Origin: Myxococcales bacterium
Lineage (GTDB): Bacteria; Myxococcota_C; UBA6777
Direction: 5' to 3'
DNA length: 64,000 nt
NCBI GenBank assembly: GCA_020632975.1
Contig: JACKEL010000014.1
Location: forward strand, 62,001-126,000
In this document: in pieces, positions 26,442-34,067 of the stretch
How the letters are laid out: the number at the start of each line of letters is the position of its first letter
Position numbering within the stretch: the stretch's first letter is position 1
The notes under the pieces: generated by a model
The model's input: only the letters and a program-made list of their open reading frames with translations
The model's database searches: none
What the model was told of the DNA's origin: nothing
Program-made: the position numbers and the translations under genes

Positions 26442-27575
26442 ATGGCAGATGAATCTTTGTCGTCTTTGGTAGGTGTGAAAGAGTCGGGTATCTCTTTGGC
26501 TGACGATCCGAACGCCATGATGGACAACGCGACAGGAGAGATCCAAGGGATTCAAGAGGAGGTCAAAGCGCAACAAGCGATCTCCACAAACCTTCGTAAA
26601 CCCTTGGATGAACGCCTCGAAGCTTTCGAGGATATCCTTGATTCGCAAGTTGGGGATTCGACGTTTGTTCGCGCAAGAAACATCGAGCGGATGTACGGGA
26701 TTCGTCAGCTCTTTTTGAAGTTTGAAGGGAGCAATCCCACAGGAACACAAAAAGATCGCATCGCTTTTGCCCAAGCTATGGATGCGATGCGACGAGGGTT
26801 TGATGCCATCGCTGTCGCAACCTGCGGAAACTACGGCGTCGCGATGTCTTTGGCGGCTTCACTCGCGGGGATTCGGTGCCTCGTGTATATCCCCGAACGC
26901 TACCACACCAAGCGGATCAAAGAGATGCAGGATCTTCAAGCGGAGATCGTGCGCGTCCCTGGTGACTACGAAAATGCTGTGTTGGTATCGAGCAAAGAAG
27001 CCGAACTTCACGGCTATTACGATGCCAATCCTGGCGGGATCAATACGCCTCTTCAACTGAAAGCGTATGGTGAGATCGCCTATGAGATCTACGACGAACT
27101 TCGCGATGCACCCGTACTTATCGCGGGCCCTGTCTCCAATGGAACGACGCTTGCGGGCGTCTATCGAGGGTTTTTGAGCTTGTATCGACGCGGAAAGACC
27201 TCACGGATGCCCAAGTTTGTGGCGGGGTCTTCCTTTCGCAAGAACCCGATTGTGCAAGCTTTTTTGAAAAACAAAGAGCGTTGCGAAGACTTGAATCCGC
27301 AAAGTATCCGTGAGACCCTTGTCAACGAGCCTTTGATCAACTGGCACTCTAGTGATGGCGATCATGCCCTTCAATCCGTGCGTTTGACACATGGGTGGGC
27401 AGGAAATGCCAGCGACAAACAGATGCGTGAACTCTCGAAGCAACTTCGCGAGAAAGAAGGCTTGCATGTCTTGCCCGCAGCAACCGCAGGGCTCGTCGCT
27501 TTGTTGGAGGCGCACCGCAAAGAGCCTCTGATCGGCGATCGTTATGTTGCGATCCTCACGGGAAAAAGAGCCTAA
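26442..27575 (+). CDS. PLP-dependent enzyme, threonine-synthase-like (fold type II)
   Basis: A 377-residue enzyme. Lys104 in SNPTGTQKDR is the predicted Schiff-base lysine, and TCGNYGVA (about 130) is the phosphate-binding loop, as in threonine synthase and related lyases. The region near GPVSNGTTLAG also fits this fold. The N-terminal 45 residues are extra and probably disordered. Threonine biosynthesis would be the default call, but it is the first gene of an operon with DgcN, DgcA and a MurL fusion, so the substrate may be another amino acid. GGGAG stands near the ATG at 26442. The 340 bp to the divergent NHL gene must hold both promoters. Confidence 0.78.
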   Translation: MADESLSSLVGVKESGISLADDPNAMMDNATGEIQGIQEEVKAQQAISTNLRKPLDERLEAFEDILDSQVGDSTFVRARNIERMYGIRQLFLKFEGSNPTGTQKDRIAFAQAMDAMRRGFDAIAVATCGNYGVAMSLAASLAGIRCLVYIPERYHTKRIKEMQDLQAEIVRVPGDYENAVLVSSKEAELHGYYDANPGGINTPLQLKAYGEIAYEIYDELRDAPVLIAGPVSNGTTLAGVYRGFLSLYRRGKTSRMPKFVAGSSFRKNPIVQAFLKNKERCEDLNPQSIRETLVNEPLINWHSSDGDHALQSVRLTHGWAGNASDKQMRELSKQLREKEGLHVLPAATAGLVALLEAHRKEPLIGDRYVAILTGKRA

Positions 27576-27617
27576 ATCGACAGAGTTTTGTTTCTAAAGA
27601 GATGACTTCTTCCTCTC

Positions 27618-27634
27618 TCCCCGAATATCGGGGA
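27618..27634 (+). promoter_or_regulatory. Intercistronic hairpin before dgcN
   Basis: A perfect inverted repeat with arms TCCCCGA and TCGGGGA around ATA, extended by CTC/GAG with a small bulge, lies in the 89-bp gap between the PLP gene and dgcN. It is not followed by a T tract, so it is more likely an mRNA stability or processing element than a terminator. Confidence 0.4.
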
Positions 27635-27664
27635 AAGAGTGCACCATACGAAAGAGAATACGAG

Positions 27665-28762
27665 ATGGCGGATCTGAAAACTGAACAGCGAGCGATTGTG
27701 TACTGTGAAGGTGCTTTCAACACTCCCACTGGCAAAACAGCCCATGGTTTGGTGCGTTTCACCAACCGTTATGAGGTGCTTGCAGTGTTGGATACGCGCT
27801 ATGTGGGTGGGGACGCTGGCGAGATCCTTGATCGAAAACACAAAGATATCCCCGTGTTGGGAAGTCTCAAAGATGCCCTTGCTTTGGCCCAAGAACGCGG
27901 CAAGTCGCCGACGCACTTCGTGATTGGTTTGGCGCCAGATGGTGGTCGTTTGCCCGAAGAAGCGCGCGAAGTGGTGGCAGAGGCGATCCAAGCGGGTCTG
28001 CATGTGAACTCGGGTCTGCACGACTTTCTTTCGGATGATCCGCGCCTTGTGGCCCTCGCCCAAGAACACGGCGTCAAGATCCACGATGTACGAAAGCCCC
28101 CCACGCGCGACAAACTTCACTTTTTCAGCGGCAAGATCGAAGAAGTCAAAGCACTGAAAGTCGCCGTCCTTGGGACAGACTCTGCGGTTGGAAAGCGCAC
28201 CACCGCTTGGTTGTTGCAACAAGGTCTTGCAAAGGCCGGATACAAGGCCGAGATGATCGGTACTGGACAGACAGCTTGGATGCAAGGTGCCCAATACAGC
28301 TTGATCCTCGACTCTTTGATCAACGACTTTGTGGCAGGTGAGATCGAGCATGCTGTGTGGAGCGCTTGGAATGAGCGCAAGCCTGATGTGATCTTGATCG
28401 AAGGCCAAGGCAGCTTGATGAATCCCGCTTATCCCGGTGGATTCGAGATCTTGGCAGCAGGTCGCCCTGATGTCGTCGTGATGCAACACGCCCCCGCACG
28501 CAAAGAATACGACGGATTCCCTGGATACAAGCTCCACCCCCTCGGACAACAGATCCAAACCCTTGAGATGCTTTCGGGCCGTCCTGTGGTCGCTGTGACC
28601 GTGAACCACGAAGATCTCAAGCACGATGAGATCCCCTTAATCTGCCAAGCCATCGAGCAGATCGTCGGCTTGCCCACCGCTGACGTCCTTGTCCAAGGTG
28701 CCGATCGCATCGTCTCTGTGTTGATTGAACATCTGCAAGCCCGCAACAACGAAGCCGCCTAA
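27665..28762 (+). CDS. dgcN: DUF1611-family P-loop enzyme, D-glutamate N-acetyltransferase-like (DgcN)
   Basis: A 365-residue protein with an N-terminal Rossmann-like part (KTAHGLVRF...VLDTRYVGGDAGE) and a C-terminal P-loop domain whose loop GTDSAVGKRT is at 170-179. Later motifs are GTGQTAW, VILIEGQGSLMNP and VVAVTVNHEDL. This is the DUF1611 family, whose characterised members (DgcN) acetylate D-glutamate as the first step of a catabolic route completed by DgcA. The next gene is a DgcA-type epimerase, which supports that role. The ATG at 27665 gives the family N-terminus; an upstream start at 27602 is possible but adds foreign-looking residues. Confidence 0.82.
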   Translation: MADLKTEQRAIVYCEGAFNTPTGKTAHGLVRFTNRYEVLAVLDTRYVGGDAGEILDRKHKDIPVLGSLKDALALAQERGKSPTHFVIGLAPDGGRLPEEAREVVAEAIQAGLHVNSGLHDFLSDDPRLVALAQEHGVKIHDVRKPPTRDKLHFFSGKIEEVKALKVAVLGTDSAVGKRTTAWLLQQGLAKAGYKAEMIGTGQTAWMQGAQYSLILDSLINDFVAGEIEHAVWSAWNERKPDVILIEGQGSLMNPAYPGGFEILAAGRPDVVVMQHAPARKEYDGFPGYKLHPLGQQIQTLEMLSGRPVVAVTVNHEDLKHDEIPLICQAIEQIVGLPTADVLVQGADRIVSVLIEHLQARNNEAA

Positions 28763-28783
28763 AGCGCGGAGTGGACCCCCTCG

Positions 28784-29851
28784 ATGAAGATCCAACGTCT
28801 CGTCTTTTGGCCCCTGTCTCTCAAACTCCGTGAGCCTTACACGATCTCTTACGAAACGATCGACACTGCGCCCCAAGTCTTCTTGCAGATCCACACAGAC
28901 ACGGGTCTTGTGGGCTGGGGAGCTTGTAACCCTGATCTCCAAGTGACTGGAGAAACCCAAGAGACGGTCCTTACGTCACTGCGGGATCTCGTAGAGCCTG
29001 CGCTGATCGGGGAAGACCCTCTTCGGATATCTTGGGTGCTCAACAAGATCCGTCCATTGATGAACGAGCAACCCTCTGCGAAGGCGCTCGTGGATATGGC
29101 GCTCTATGATCTGCTCGGAAAACGCGCAGGGTTGCCGATCTATCGCTTGCTGGGTGGGTATCGCACCTCTATCTCAACAAGCATCACCATCGGGATCATG
29201 CCCATCGTCGAAGCTGTCGAACATGCCGTGCGTTTTACGCAACAGGGCTTTCATTGCATCAAGGTGAAAGGCGGTAGCCATCTCGACGAAGATATCGAAC
29301 GGGTCCGCAAGATCCGCGAAGCCATCGGGAAAGGTGTTGCGCTGCGTTTTGATGCCAACCAAGGCTATACTGTCGAAGAGTCCGTGCGTTTCGTACATGA
29401 GACGCTTGATGTTGGAATCGAACTGCTCGAACAACCGACTCCTCGCGAAAAACGCGAGTGGTTGGGGCAAGTCTCCCAACGCACGACGATCCCGATCATG
29501 GCGGACGAAAGCTTGGTGAGCCTACGCGATGCGTTTCGTTTGGCCCAAGAAGAACTCACGGACATGGTCAATATCAAGCTGATGAAAGTGGGAGGGCTTG
29601 AACGAGCCAGCCAAGTGAATGCTGTGGCCTATGCTGCGGGACTTGAAGCGATGGTCGGTTGTATGGACGAAACAGCCCTTGGGATCGCCGCGGGACTCCA
29701 CTTTGCTCTTGCTCGACCCAATGTGCATTATGCCGATCTCGACGGTCACTTCGACTTGTTGGACGATCCTTCTTCTGGAACTGTGATCTTGCGCGATGGT
29801 GTTCTTTTTCCCCGAGAGGAAGCGGGACTCGGACTTTGTTGGTCTGAGTGA
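28784..29851 (+). CDS. dgcA: Enolase-superfamily epimerase/racemase (DgcA / L-Ala-D/L-Glu epimerase type)
   Basis: A 355-residue enzyme with a complete MLE-type active site: Lys160 and Lys162 (KVKGG), metal ligands Asp190 (DANQGY), Glu216 (EQP) and Asp241 (ADES), and Lys265 (NIKLMKVGG). The two-lysine arrangement catalyses 1,1-proton transfer, as in Ala-Glu dipeptide epimerases and in DgcA, which inverts N-acetyl-D-glutamate to the L form. Together with dgcN it would convert D-Glu into N-acetyl-L-Glu. It starts 21 bp after dgcN, and its stop abuts or overlaps the next gene. Confidence 0.88.
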   Translation: MKIQRLVFWPLSLKLREPYTISYETIDTAPQVFLQIHTDTGLVGWGACNPDLQVTGETQETVLTSLRDLVEPALIGEDPLRISWVLNKIRPLMNEQPSAKALVDMALYDLLGKRAGLPIYRLLGGYRTSISTSITIGIMPIVEAVEHAVRFTQQGFHCIKVKGGSHLDEDIERVRKIREAIGKGVALRFDANQGYTVEESVRFVHETLDVGIELLEQPTPREKREWLGQVSQRTTIPIMADESLVSLRDAFRLAQEELTDMVNIKLMKVGGLERASQVNAVAYAAGLEAMVGCMDETALGIAAGLHFALARPNVHYADLDGHFDLLDDPSSGTVILRDGVLFPREEAGLGLCWSE

Positions 29852-29865
29852 TAAAGGATAAGCTT

Positions 29866-32613
29866 GTGACAAAAAAACAAAAACAAACCCCACAGATGGA
29901 CCCCAAAACCGAAGAGGTCGAGCTTTCCGCTGACGTGGTGGTCGAAGAGTCCTTTGATGAAGGGGATGATCCACTCGCAGCACTCGAAGTGATCGATCGT
30001 TTGGAGGTGGGCCCTGTCCAACTCGAACCGCAACGCTTGGTGATGCCTTACCGCGTCTTTCGTGGCGGAGTCGTCGAAGAGACCGAGCTGATCTATCGCT
30101 ACGAACAGCGTGTCTTTGATCCTGCTTCTCTCGTTGATCAGAACCTCGCAAGCGTGATTGGTGCCCAAGTTGCCCTCAACTACGGTCTCTTTTGCAAAGA
30201 GATCGTGTTCTTTGGGCCTTTTGATGCAGACGATCAACGCTTTCTGACAGACATGATGGAAAATACCTCGCGAGAGATCTACATCGTGAAGATCGTGGGG
30301 GAAAATCCCTTTTTGTTGGAGCCTGTACGCTCTCTTCCTCACTCTGTGCGCAAGCTGTATACGCGGGCCCAACTGGTCTTTGACCAAACGTGGCGTCCTA
30401 CGCCTGAAGAAGCACCCGCTTGGCAGGCCGCTTCGCATCGTATCTGTGTGTTGTCGAGCGGCGGCAAAGATAGCTTGCTCAGCTATGGTTTGCTCAATGA
30501 GATCGGCCTCGAAACACACGCCATCTTTGGCAATGAGGCAGGGCGTCACTGGTTTACTGCCTTGAATGCCTATCGCAAGTTTCAGCAGGAGTTCGCGCAT
30601 ACTGGGCGCGTTTGGATGAACAGTGACCGCGTGTTTACGTTTATGTTGCGGCAACTGTCTTTTGTTCGCCCCGATTTTGCGAGACTTCGCGCAGATATCT
30701 ATCCTGTTCGTTTGTGGACGGTGGCTGTGTTTCTCTTTGGGGTTCTTCCTGAGATGAAACGCCGTGGTATCGGCCATCTTGTGATCGGTAATGAGTTTGA
30801 CTCGACCATGCGCGAGCGTTGGAAGGGACTGACGCATTATAGCGGTGGCTACGACCAAAGCCGCTTTTTCGATCATGCGATGTCGCGTTTCTTTACGCGC
30901 AAAGGATGGCAGATCCGCCAATACTCGATCGTTCGTCCTTTGTCTGAGTTGTTGATCGAAAAGATCTTGTTTGAGCGTTATCCGCATCTTTTGGCCGAGC
31001 AGGTCTCTTGTCACGCTGCACACAAAGAAGAAGAACGCATCCGTCCTTGTGGTCGTTGCGAAAAGTGCCGTCGTATCCAAGCGATGTTGACGGCTCTTGG
31101 GGCAGATCCTGCGATCTGTGGCTATACCCCTGAGATGACTGCGGCGGCTTTGAAGGAACTGCCCAATCGACCGCTCAAACAAGAAGATGATGCTTACGAT
31201 CACTTGCTCTATATGCTCGATCAGAAGGGAGCTTTGGAGCTTCCTGATGAGCGCCGTCGTGCGCTGCGATCTTGTGAACACATCGGCCAAGTTCGCTTTG
31301 ATCGCGAACACTCACAAGTACAAGATATCCCACAAGGTTTGCGCGGTCCGCTGTACAAGATCTTCCTTGAACATGCAGATGGCGCCGTGGAACGACATGG
31401 AAGGATGTGGCAACCGCTCGATATCCTCGACTCTCCGACGATACAGCTTCCTTTTCCCCATGAACGCAGCCATGACAGCCATTTGATCACACCACCTCGA
31501 AAAGGTGATGAATCTCCACAATCGTCCTCTCCTGCGAAGGAAACACAGGCCGTGACCACACCAAAAGCTGAAAAGACCGAGCCCTCGAATGCATCGGCGC
31601 CTCCCCAAGAAGAGGCTGTTGCTGATACTTCTGTCCAGGCAGAAAACACAGAACCCACCGCGCCTTACGAAAGCGCGGGGACGTCTTCTTATGATGAGAT
31701 CCCTGCGGTTGGGGCGGAGTATCCCGCCTCTGTGTTGGGTGCGCTCCCCGCTGAAGGTGCAGCACCGCTGCAAGCTTCTCGTGAAAATGTCGATGATGGT
31801 CATCCTTTCCCTTTGCCGCCTCGTCCGCGTCGTGACTACTTGTTGCGCGAGCTGACTTGGCCTGAAGCGGAGCAGCGTTTTCGTGAGACAGATGTGGCTT
31901 TGCTACCCGTGGGGGCTATCGAACAGCACGGTCCTCACTTGCCTTTGGATGTCGATGCCTTTGATGCGGACACGCTCGCAAGGGCGGTGGCTGCGCGTTG
32001 TCCTGCACCGCGTCCTCTGGTCTTGCCCTTGATCCCGTATGGTGTGTCGTATCACCACAATGACTTTGGCGGGACGTTATCTGTTTCCAACGAAACGATG
32101 TCGCGCATGGTCTATGAGATCGGTCTTTCTGCCGCACGCAACGGGATTACGAAGCTCGTGATCATCAATGGACACGGTGGAAACGGACCTTCGCTCGACT
32201 TTGCAGCGCAGATGATCAACCGCGATGCACGGATCTTTGTCGCGGTGGACTCTGGAGAAACCAGCGATGTCGATATCTACGAGATGACCGAGACCGCACA
32301 TAACGACGTTCATGCGGGAGAGATCGAAACCTCGACCACGCTCGCTGTGCGTCCTCACCTTGTGCACATGGACAAGCTAGAGCCCGCTGTCCCGCAGTTT
32401 TCGAGCCGCTATCTCAACTTCACGTCCAATCGTGGGATCCCTTGGTATGCTTACACCAAGAAGATCTCTGAAAATGGTGTGATGGGTGATCCCACCAAGG
32501 CCAGCGCTGAAAAAGGCCGAAAGATCTGGGAAGTGATGATCCACCACTTGTCGATCTTCGTACAAGAACTCCAGTCCATGACCCTCGATGAATTGCATCA
32601 ACGCCGCTACTAA
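29866..32613 (+). CDS. MurL-type glutamyl epimerase domain fused to a creatininase-family amidohydrolase
   Basis: A 915-residue two-enzyme fusion. Residues 1 to about 440 match MurL, which epimerises UDP-MurNAc-L-Ala-L-Glu using ATP: a PP-loop S-GGKDS at 198-203, the segment QYSIVRPLSELL, and a Cys pair at 395-401 (CGRCEKC), all in the MurL order. A linker of about 150 residues rich in Pro, Ser, Glu and Thr follows (about 500-650). From about 655 the protein is creatininase-like: Glu686 and His688 (EQHGPHLPLD), Asp697, NGHGGN with His770, and HAGEIETS. GTG at 29866 has AAAGGA in front; a GTG at 29848 that overlaps the dgcA stop is the alternative. It is the last gene of the operon. Confidence 0.85.
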   Translation: MTKKQKQTPQMDPKTEEVELSADVVVEESFDEGDDPLAALEVIDRLEVGPVQLEPQRLVMPYRVFRGGVVEETELIYRYEQRVFDPASLVDQNLASVIGAQVALNYGLFCKEIVFFGPFDADDQRFLTDMMENTSREIYIVKIVGENPFLLEPVRSLPHSVRKLYTRAQLVFDQTWRPTPEEAPAWQAASHRICVLSSGGKDSLLSYGLLNEIGLETHAIFGNEAGRHWFTALNAYRKFQQEFAHTGRVWMNSDRVFTFMLRQLSFVRPDFARLRADIYPVRLWTVAVFLFGVLPEMKRRGIGHLVIGNEFDSTMRERWKGLTHYSGGYDQSRFFDHAMSRFFTRKGWQIRQYSIVRPLSELLIEKILFERYPHLLAEQVSCHAAHKEEERIRPCGRCEKCRRIQAMLTALGADPAICGYTPEMTAAALKELPNRPLKQEDDAYDHLLYMLDQKGALELPDERRRALRSCEHIGQVRFDREHSQVQDIPQGLRGPLYKIFLEHADGAVERHGRMWQPLDILDSPTIQLPFPHERSHDSHLITPPRKGDESPQSSSPAKETQAVTTPKAEKTEPSNASAPPQEEAVADTSVQAENTEPTAPYESAGTSSYDEIPAVGAEYPASVLGALPAEGAAPLQASRENVDDGHPFPLPPRPRRDYLLRELTWPEAEQRFRETDVALLPVGAIEQHGPHLPLDVDAFDADTLARAVAARCPAPRPLVLPLIPYGVSYHHNDFGGTLSVSNETMSRMVYEIGLSAARNGITKLVIINGHGGNGPSLDFAAQMINRDARIFVAVDSGETSDVDIYEMTETAHNDVHAGEIETSTTLAVRPHLVHMDKLEPAVPQFSSRYLNFTSNRGIPWYAYTKKISENGVMGDPTKASAEKGRKIWEVMIHHLSIFVQELQSMTLDELHQRRY

Positions 32614-32698
32614 GTCTTAGACTTTTCAAGGAATCTTTGCGGGACTCCCCAACACACTGCATAAGAGATCTTTTCTTTGGGTGTGTTGCGAGTCACTT

Positions 32699-32726
32699 TT
32701 TAATTGTGAAATAAATCACAATTAAA
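32699..32726. promoter_or_regulatory. Perfect CRP/FNR-type palindrome
   Basis: An uninterrupted inverted repeat with 11-base arms (TTTAATTGTGA and its complement) around AATAAA. The core reads TGTGA at 32705-32709, six bases, then TCACA at 32716-32720, the exact consensus for CRP-family regulators. It lies in an AT-rich 340-bp gap after the MurL-creatininase gene, about 230 bp before the candidate effector gene. No typical terminator T tract follows, so an operator is the better reading. Confidence 0.6.
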
Positions 32727-32953
32727 TCAAGTGTAAGTCTTTGAAAAGGAAAGAAAATATTTCTTGAAAAAGAAGATAGTGTGCTGTAAGGTTCATACCT
32801 CTTCACCAACAACAAAGCGGACGGGTTTTGTTGTTGGAGGTTTCTGCTTTGATAGCGATCCCCTCGCGCCATTCTAGCATCTTGGAACTTCAACATTTTT
32901 TAAGGATGGCTCCTTCTTGGGTTGCGTTTCTCCAACACAAAAGGACAAAAAAG

Positions 32954-34060
32954 ATGATGAAGATTTTTTCAAGGAAAAAAACACCCTCTGTCAAGACGAG
33001 TGAACCTGCGCCCAAGCCCTCGAAGTCCTCGAAGGCAAAGAAAAAAGAAGCGGTGGGTGGTGCGTCAGGAAACTCTTTTTCTGCTGGAAAAAAAGAGCCT
33101 GCGATCAACCTTTCCTCACCGTCTCCGTCTTCGCCCTCTCCGGCAGGGATGCCCGCTGGTTCTGTCAAAGGACACTCCTTTGCGCACCAAGGATCGGGGG
33201 TGAAGGATCTGCGACCTGTTGAAAATCTTCAAAGTGCGGGACATGCGGAATTTCTGGGAGAGACGCCGCATCTTTTGTCGCCTCCCTCTCACCGCGAAAA
33301 GATCGCTTATGATCAAGAAGGTGCGGACAAAGCGGCGGAGATGAAAGCAAAACAAAAGCCTGGAACAGGGGTAGAGGTCCCAATCCCACACAAGCCCGAT
33401 TATCCGCTCGAAGTGACTTCTCACAAACCCGATGATATGTTTGAGAAACCTTTGTTGGTGTATAAGAAAAATGACGAGGCCAACTCATTCCTTGATGTCA
33501 AAAGTAGCGCGCCCTCGGGGGCCCTTTTTGGCACACAAGGCGCGGCGATGGGGATCTCTACATCACCTGCTGATAAGGGCGTGATGTACTTGCCTGACCG
33601 AGAAAACCATATCTCTGCGATGACGCTCAATCCTCAAAAGCACTCGGGTGGAGAACCATTGTTCCTTACAGGTCCTTTCAATGGATGCGACTTTGCGGCA
33701 GTGAAAGGACCCAACGAAGGGGATGTGACGGTTTTTCATTCACATTTTAAAAATGATTTTAAAAGTCGCGTGCCCGATCCCGGGGGGGATCGTGGGTACA
33801 ATGACTTCAAACAAGAGGCTTTTGAGGAAGCAAAGATGCGTATGGGTATCCCCAAAGATGCTGAGGGGTTCTATATGCCCTCTAAGAAATATCTGTCGGA
33901 TAGCGACGGCAACGGCAACAATGCAGAGGCTTTTGTGTATGGCCGCAAAAATGAGGAAGGGAAGATGGAGTTTTTTCTTCACGCCACAAAAGTAGAGAAG
34001 AAAGATGGCGTGACCCAGACGGTTCCTCATATCCCTTCGGAGTCTTTGGGGGCTTTGTAA
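32954..34060 (+). CDS. Unknown protein with disordered N-terminus and Cys-His domain (candidate secreted effector)
   Basis: A 368-residue protein of no recognised family. The first ~70 residues are rich in Lys, Ser, Pro and Ala, like a secretion or disorder region. There is no signal peptide. A compact domain at about 210-345 contains a strand-Gly-Cys element (PLFLTGPFNGC, Cys245) and 17 residues later a strand ending in His262 (VTVFHSHF). That arrangement is reminiscent of CNF1/BLF1-type deamidase toxins, where a Gly-Cys and a His about 12-15 residues later form the active site; this is a hypothesis. AAAGGA precedes the ATG at 32954. It converges with the TROVE-like gene, 7 bp apart, and follows a perfect CRP-type site. 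Confidence 0.6.
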   Translation: MMKIFSRKKTPSVKTSEPAPKPSKSSKAKKKEAVGGASGNSFSAGKKEPAINLSSPSPSSPSPAGMPAGSVKGHSFAHQGSGVKDLRPVENLQSAGHAEFLGETPHLLSPPSHREKIAYDQEGADKAAEMKAKQKPGTGVEVPIPHKPDYPLEVTSHKPDDMFEKPLLVYKKNDEANSFLDVKSSAPSGALFGTQGAAMGISTSPADKGVMYLPDRENHISAMTLNPQKHSGGEPLFLTGPFNGCDFAAVKGPNEGDVTVFHSHFKNDFKSRVPDPGGDRGYNDFKQEAFEEAKMRMGIPKDAEGFYMPSKKYLSDSDGNGNNAEAFVYGRKNEEGKMEFFLHATKVEKKDGVTQTVPHIPSESLGAL

Positions 34061-34067
34061 GACAGTT

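Noticed and set aside
26258..26452. 64-residue frame with a signal-peptide-like stretch before the PLP gene
   Set aside because: It overlaps the PLP start and lacks a ribosome-binding site; kept only as a remote possibility of a leader.
29746..31311. 521-residue minus-strand frame opposite dgcA and the MurL domain
   Set aside because: It is antisense to two well-supported enzymes and has no recognisable domain.
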